DNA from: Pengzhenrongella frigida
Lineage (GTDB): Bacteria > Actinomycetota > Actinomycetes > Actinomycetales > Cellulomonadaceae
Assembly: GCF_004168625.1 (NCBI RefSeq)
Contig: NZ_SDWW01000001.1
Location: 133,501 to 190,642, forward strand
Length of the DNA: 57,142 bases
Direction of reading: 5' to 3'
Position numbers and translations under genes: made by a program. The notes under the pieces are model-generated. The model searched no databases. It saw only the letters and a program-made list of their open reading frames with translations, and was not told the DNA's origin. Shown here piece by piece: positions 53,160 to 57,142 of the stretch. The first letter of the stretch is position 1; every line of letters begins with the position of its first letter.

Positions 53160-54100
53160 GACTCCGACTCCTCTCGGCGGATGCTTCGGGCGTACACGGC
53201 GGCCAGGACCAGGACACCGATGACAGCCACGACGGACGTGGCCGAGCCGAGCCCGAAGTCATAGCGGACGAAGGCCTGGAGGTAGCCCAGGAACGGCAGG
53301 GTGTTGGTGGCCGTGCCCGGGCCGCCGTAGGTCATCACGTAGATGAAGTCGAAGCTGCGGAAGCCGTAGACGATCGTCAGGACGAGGAGCACGAGCGTGG
53401 TCGGCCGGACCGACGGGAGCATGATGTGGCGGATCTCCTGCCACTTGCTGGCGCCGTCGAGGGCGGCCGCCTCGAAGGTCTCGGGCGAGATGTTCATCAG
53501 CGCGGCGCGGAAGACCAGGGCGTTGAACGGGATCACGACGAACGCGTTGACGAACGCCACGGACATCAGGGCCCAGTACTGGTCGTAGAGGAACGGCAGC
53601 GGCGTGTCCCGCAGCCCGCTGGTGAGCAGGAGCGTGTTGAACAGCCCCGAGTCTCCGAGCAGGAACTTCCACACGCTGCCGTTCACGACGGGTGGCAGCG
53701 CCCACACGAAGACCATGAGGGCGAGCAGGAAGCCGGACCACCGGCCCGTGGTGCGCAGCGCGATGGCCGCGGCGAGCCCGCCGACCATGCCCAAGATCGT
53801 CACCACGAGGACGAAGACTCCCGTGCGGTAGAGCGCTTCGGTGCTCTGCCCCGAGGAGAACCCGGCGGTGAAGTTGTCGAGCCCGACGAAGTCCCACGTC
53901 CCGTTCAGGGTCGCCGCGGTCACCTTGCTCACGCTCATCCGCAGGAGCTGGACGAGCGGGAAGAAGCTGAACAGGCCGAGGAACACCACGGCCGGCACGA
54001 GGAAGAGCAGCCGGACCTGGGGTGGTCGGCGTCGGGCCCGGCGCGACCGGGGTACGGGGGCGGTGTGCGGGGCGGCCGCCGGCGCCAGCTGTGCTGTCAT
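53156..54100 (-). CDS. Carbohydrate ABC transporter permease (MalF-like)
   Basis: A 314-residue permease. After an Arg/Pro-rich cytoplasmic start it has six helices, the first being LLFLVPAVVFLGLFSFFPLVQLL. The EAA loop is TFEAAALDGASKWQEIRHIMLPSVRP. YVMTYGGPGTATNTLPFLGYLQAF is the usual substrate-side stretch before the last helix. It forms a pair with the MalG-like protein by gene overlap and lies 73 bases after the binding-protein gene. Confidence 0.95.
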   Translation of the reverse strand: MTAQLAPAAAPHTAPVPRSRRARRRPPQVRLLFLVPAVVFLGLFSFFPLVQLLRMSVSKVTAATLNGTWDFVGLDNFTAGFSSGQSTEALYRTGVFVLVVTILGMVGGLAAAIALRTTGRWSGFLLALMVFVWALPPVVNGSVWKFLLGDSGLFNTLLLTSGLRDTPLPFLYDQYWALMSVAFVNAFVVIPFNALVFRAALMNISPETFEAAALDGASKWQEIRHIMLPSVRPTTLVLLVLTIVYGFRSFDFIYVMTYGGPGTATNTLPFLGYLQAFVRYDFGLGSATSVVAVIGVLVLAAVYARSIRREESES

Positions 54101-54173
54101 GTCGAGGATCTTTCTCGTCGAAGTGACTTCTGGCGCCGGCGGACGCCGAGGCGCGCCGAGTGCCGGGCTGAGG

Positions 54174-55490
54174 TCAGCCCAGCAGCTTCTGCAGCGCCGC
54201 CATGGCGGTCGCGGCGGCGTCGGCCGGTGAGCTCTGACCGCTCAGGGCGGCGCTCCAGGCCTGGCCGACGGTGAGCTGGACGTCGGCGACCGCCTCGGGC
54301 GGGATGACGGCGGCCGGGTAGTTGGCGCCGAACTGCGCGATGGACTCCGCGAACGGCTTGAGCAGCGCGTCGCTGCCGACGGCGTCGTTCTGGGCCGAGT
54401 CGAGCCGGGACGGGATGGAGCCGACCAGGGTGACCGGCAGGATCTGGCCGTCCTTGTCGAAGTACGTCTCGCTCAGGTACTCCCACGCCAGCTCGGGGTT
54501 CTCGCTGAACGCTCCGATGCCTTCACCCTCGCCGCCGAGGTAGACCTGACCGTCGTCTCCGAGCGGGAGCGGCGCCACGCCGTAGGCGAACTTGGCATCG
54601 GACTTGGCGGTGCCCATCTGCCAGTTGCCGTTCTCGGCGAACGCGACCTTGCCGGCCGCGAACTGCTGGAACGGGACCGTCTGGTCCCAGGTCACCGCCT
54701 CCTGCGAGAGCCAACCGTTCTCGACCCAGCTGCGCGCGCGGGTCAGCGCGGTCTCGAGCGACTTGGCGTCGGGATCGGTGTAGTCGAACCCGGCGGCCGA
54801 CAGCCACGGGTAGGCCTGCCACTCGCCCTGCGACTGCGGCAGCCCGCTGAGCGTGATGCCCCCGTAGCCCGCGTCCTTGGCGGCGGCCATCGCCGCCTCG
54901 AGCTCGTCGAGCGTCGTGGGCGGCTGGACCCCGATCTCCTCGAGGATGTCGGCGTTGTACCAGAGGCCCAGCAGGTTCACGTAGCCCTGGACCGCGTAGG
55001 TCTTGCCATCGATCTTGTGGATCACCGAGTCGGGGAACTGCGCGGCGTCGGCGAAGGCGGCCCACTGGTCGTCGATCGGGGCAAGGGCGCCACCGAGGGC
55101 GAGCGTGGCGGCCTCGGCACCGTTGAACACGACGACGTCGGGACCGGTCTCCGCGCCGGCCGCCGAGATGAGCTTCGAGTTGAGCTGGTCGTACGGGACG
55201 AAGACGTTCTCGACCGTGACGTCCGCGTGGGTGGACTCGAACTTCGCCGCGAACTCGTCCATGAGCTTGACCTGGTTCGCGTCACTGAAGTAGTGCCAGA
55301 CGGTGAGGGTGCCGCTGTCACCGCCGCTGGCGCTCGCGTCGCCGGCGGCGTTCTCGCTGTCCGAGCCGCCCGAACAGGCGGCCAGGGCGAGGACGCCGGC
55401 CATGGCGACAGCCGTCAGCGCGAGCGGCCGAACACGACGAGTGCGGGGACCGGCGTGCTGCCGCATGCCCCGGATGCTGGTGATTCTCAA
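54174..55490 (-). CDS. Sugar-binding lipoprotein of an ABC importer
   Basis: A 438-residue extracellular solute-binding protein of the CUT1 type. The signal peptide ends in LAAC (Cys39 from the chosen start). The mature part begins GTLTVWHYFSDANQVKLMDEFAAKFESTH and includes DVVVFNGAEAATLALGGALAPIDD and GKVAFAENGNWQMG, as usual for this group. The TTG at 55490 is chosen because AGGAG lies five bases upstream; an ATG eight codons later also keeps the signal peptide. With GH127 downstream, the ligand is probably an arabinose-containing oligosaccharide; this is inference. Confidence 0.93.
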   Translation of the reverse strand: MRITSIRGMRQHAGPRTRRVRPLALTAVAMAGVLALAACSGGSDSENAAGDASASGGDSGTLTVWHYFSDANQVKLMDEFAAKFESTHADVTVENVFVPYDQLNSKLISAAGAETGPDVVVFNGAEAATLALGGALAPIDDQWAAFADAAQFPDSVIHKIDGKTYAVQGYVNLLGLWYNADILEEIGVQPPTTLDELEAAMAAAKDAGYGGITLSGLPQSQGEWQAYPWLSAAGFDYTDPDAKSLETALTRARSWVENGWLSQEAVTWDQTVPFQQFAAGKVAFAENGNWQMGTAKSDAKFAYGVAPLPLGDDGQVYLGGEGEGIGAFSENPELAWEYLSETYFDKDGQILPVTLVGSIPSRLDSAQNDAVGSDALLKPFAESIAQFGANYPAAVIPPEAVADVQLTVGQAWSAALSGQSSPADAAATAMAALQKLLG

Positions 55491-55661
55491 CAGGACTCCT
55501 CAGGTGGGTTCTCTGGCGACGGACCGGATGGGCTCGGCGTCGTCGCCGTGCTTCGATCCTCGTTGATGGAAAAGGCAACCGCTGCCGTGCCGTGCTGGTC
55601 GCTCTGGCGGGCGTGTGCGACGGTGGCATCAGCCGTGATGCCGCCGTCGTACCGAAACCCG

Positions 55662-55684
55662 CCGAAACCGTTTTCAGGACGCTA
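55662..55684 (-). promoter_or_regulatory. LacI-type operator and -10 of the sugar operon
   Basis: CCGAAACCGTTTTC followed by AGG is a near-palindrome of LacI-family type (GAAACCGTTTTC). It directly abuts a minus-strand TAGCGT -10 (55679-55684), with TTGACC 18 bases upstream (55703-55708) as -35. A repressor here would cover the transcription start of the binding-protein operon. Confidence 0.6.
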
Positions 55685-55714
55685 GCACCGTATGGATACT
55701 TCGGTCAACAGCAC

Positions 55715-55737
55715 TACGATGTGCCAACGGTTTCGTA
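55715..55737 (+). promoter_or_regulatory. Promoter and second operator upstream of the LacI gene
   Basis: TACGAT (55715-55720) is a -10 for the LacI gene. TGCCAACGGTTTCGTA (55722-55737) shares the AACGGTTTC core with the operator at 55662 in inverse orientation. The placement just after the -10 fits autorepression. Confidence 0.55.
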
Positions 55738-55763
55738 ATCTTGCTGTGACCTGAGGGAGCTCC

Positions 55764-56798
55764 ATGAGTGGGATCGAGAGCGCCAATGCACGGCCCAGAG
55801 CCGCGACTCTCCGGGATGTGGCCACGCTGGCGGGGGTGTCGGTCGCCACCGCATCCAAGGCGCTCAACGGACGCGCGAACGTCCACCCCGACACCCGTCG
55901 CCGGGTCACCGAGGCGGCCGAGCGCATCTCCTTCACCCCGAACACCCTCGCGCAGGCGATCCTCGCCGGGCAGACCGGCACCGTCGGCCTGCTGACGAAC
56001 GACCTCGAGGGGCGGTTCAGCCTGCCGATCCTCATGGGCGCCGAAGACGCGTTCGGGGCCGGGAAGATGTCGGTCTTCCTGTGCGACGCGCGCGATGACG
56101 CCATCCGCGAGCAGCACCACATCCGGGCCCTCCTCGGGCGCCGGGTCGATGGCCTGATCGTCGTGGGCAGCAACACGGACCCCCGCGCCACGCTCGGTCT
56201 CGACCTTCCGGTGCCGACCGTCTACGCCTACGCACCCTCCACCGATGAGCAGGACTGCTCGGTCGTCCCGGACAACGTCCATGCCGGGACCCTCGCGATC
56301 GAACACCTGGTGGCCACCGGCAAACGCAGGATCGGGCACATCTCCGGTGACGTCCGCTACGCGGCAGCTCGCGACCGCGCGACCGGCGCGCTCGCCGCCC
56401 TGGAGGCCGCCGGACTTGAGCTGGCCGGCGACCGGGTCCGGTTCGGGGACTGGACCGAGGCGTGGGGCCGCGCCGCGACGCACTCCCTCCTGGACCAGGT
56501 CTCAGACCTCGACGCGATCTTGTGCGGAAGCGACCTGATCGCCCGCGGGACGCTCGACGTCCTGCGAGACCGCGGGATCGACGTCCCCGCTCGGGTCTCC
56601 GTGATGGGCTTCGACAACTGGGAGATCCTGACCTCGGGGGCCCGCCCGCCCCTGACGAGCATCGACATGAACTTCGAGACGCTCGGACGGCGCGCCGCGC
56701 AGCGTGTCTTCGATGCGCTCGACGGCAAGTCGACGGTGGGCGTCGAGCTGATGCCGTGTCGGCTCGTCGTGCGGGGATCAACTGCGCAGGGTGCGTAG
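55764..56798 (+). CDS. LacI-family transcriptional regulator
   Basis: A 344-residue repressor. The helix-turn-helix and hinge span residues about 14-65: ATLRDVATLAGVSVATASKALNGRANVHPDTRRRVTEAA, then FTPNTLAQAILAG. The rest is the periplasmic-binding-protein-like effector domain, with VDGLIVVGSN, RRIGHISGDVRYAAARDRATGALAAL, LDAILCGSDLIARGTLDVLRDRGIDVP and VSVMGFDNWEI. The ATG follows GAGGGAGC. It is divergent from the sugar ABC/GH127 operon, and two operator-like sites lie between them, so it very likely controls that operon in response to the imported sugar. Confidence 0.95.
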   Translation: MSGIESANARPRAATLRDVATLAGVSVATASKALNGRANVHPDTRRRVTEAAERISFTPNTLAQAILAGQTGTVGLLTNDLEGRFSLPILMGAEDAFGAGKMSVFLCDARDDAIREQHHIRALLGRRVDGLIVVGSNTDPRATLGLDLPVPTVYAYAPSTDEQDCSVVPDNVHAGTLAIEHLVATGKRRIGHISGDVRYAAARDRATGALAALEAAGLELAGDRVRFGDWTEAWGRAATHSLLDQVSDLDAILCGSDLIARGTLDVLRDRGIDVPARVSVMGFDNWEILTSGARPPLTSIDMNFETLGRRAAQRVFDALDGKSTVGVELMPCRLVVRGSTAQGA

Positions 56799-57069
56799 CC
56801 TCGCGCATTCGTGGCACGGGGTGACGCCGTGACGTCATTGCGAAAGGCACACCTGCACTGGGCCAACCTGGATTGGTGGGGTTCGAGCCGAACCAGGACC
56901 CGCCGGATCGATGCCGACGGCATCCTTGCCGCCCATCGCCGTCTCGGCGCAGACGTGCGCGACGGACAGGACGCCGGCGTGTGGCGCATGGTCCAAAGAT
57001 CGAGGCTTCCTCGACACCATGGCCGACCAGGCTCGCCAGGTGGCGCGGATGGCTCGGGAAAGCTCCTAG
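56799..57069 (+). other. Region after the LacI gene with only weak coding signs
   Basis: No intact gene was recognised in about 270 bases. One frame ends with GFLDTMADQARQVARMARESS and a TAG at 57067, which looks like a genuine protein C-terminus. Another frame upstream (SLRKAHLHWANLDWWGSS) looks protein-like too, so this may be a frameshifted remnant of one gene next to the mobile-looking right edge. I cannot name the family. Confidence 0.3.
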
Positions 57070-57074
57070 TGGCG

Positions 57075-57142
57075 TGTCACATAAGTTTCTGATGTGTTCG
57101 CTATGCTCTGGGACATGCCGAATCGGGTGAGAGTGTTGGCGG
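57075..57142 (+). mobile_element. Start of a gene cut by the window edge, possibly the left end of an insertion sequence
   Basis: A lower-GC stretch beginning TGTCACATAAGTTTCTGATG leads to TATGCT (57102-57107), seven bases before an ATG at 57115 that opens MPNRVRVLA and runs off the window. The TGT-starting edge resembles terminal repeats of IS481-type elements, but only one end is visible, so the mobile-element call is tentative. The gene start itself is better supported. Confidence 0.35.

Noticed and set aside
52344-55490. Looking for an ABC ATPase in the sugar operon
   Set aside because: None is encoded in the operon or next to it. This is normal for actinobacterial CUT1 importers that share one ATPase, so it is not reported as a defect.

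Overview
The window is about 57 kb of very GC-rich DNA with short intergenic gaps, many GTG starts, 4-bp ATGA/GTGA gene overlaps and several leaderless-looking promoters. Gene content (narGHJI-type nitrate reductase, UDP-galactopyranose mutase, LytR-CpsA-Psr protein, MMPL and YhgE/Pip proteins, many glycoside hydrolases, a CotH-type lipoprotein) points to a carbohydrate-degrading actinobacterium, most like Cellulomonadaceae or Promicromonosporaceae. That assignment is inference from gene content; no rRNA or tRNA gene was recognised.

Layout. 1-8568 is a nitrogen-oxide region: the end of narH, then narJ and narI, facing a minus-strand operon of a MIP18-type Fe-S assembly protein, an NnrS-like membrane protein and a copper nitrite reductase (NirK type) with an extra cupredoxin domain. 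A divergent hemerythrin/DUF2249 pair, a three-cysteine helix-turn-helix regulator and a radical SAM/SPASM protein follow. Two nearly identical 30-bp elements in the two divergent promoter regions tie this set together. 8620-11709 holds a CotH-like lipoprotein, a slipin and an AHSA1/SRPBCC protein.

11791-31117 looks like one surface-glycan locus. It has glf, two paralogous family-2 glycosyltransferases on either side of an AgrC/AgrA-like (GHKL/LytTR) two-component system, a GtrA-like protein, three different GH3 enzymes (one circularly permuted with a membrane segment at each end, one lipoprotein, one without a signal), a small lipoprotein and a GH2 beta-galactosidase lipoprotein with a LamG-like insert. 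A 31-bp paired direct repeat (21-bp period) occurs upstream of both the LytTR gene and the GH2 gene. It is a good candidate for the regulator's binding site and is the most interesting signal in the window.

31178-43058 is a run of small units: TetR/GDSL hydrolase, VOC protein, AraC/DUF1801, LCP protein, an MMPL exporter fused to an ABC-ATPase-like domain lacking a Walker A motif and followed by a YhgE/Pip protein, a broken cyclophilin-like remnant, and an MFS/alcohol dehydrogenase pair. 43206-49428 has an XRE/MmyB-like regulator, a NarL-type two-component system, and etfB-etfA with an FAD-dependent reductase of unknown substrate. 49511-56798 is a LacI-controlled sugar operon (binding protein, two permeases, GH127 and an SDR). 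The right edge (from about 57075) appears to enter another gene, possibly an insertion sequence.
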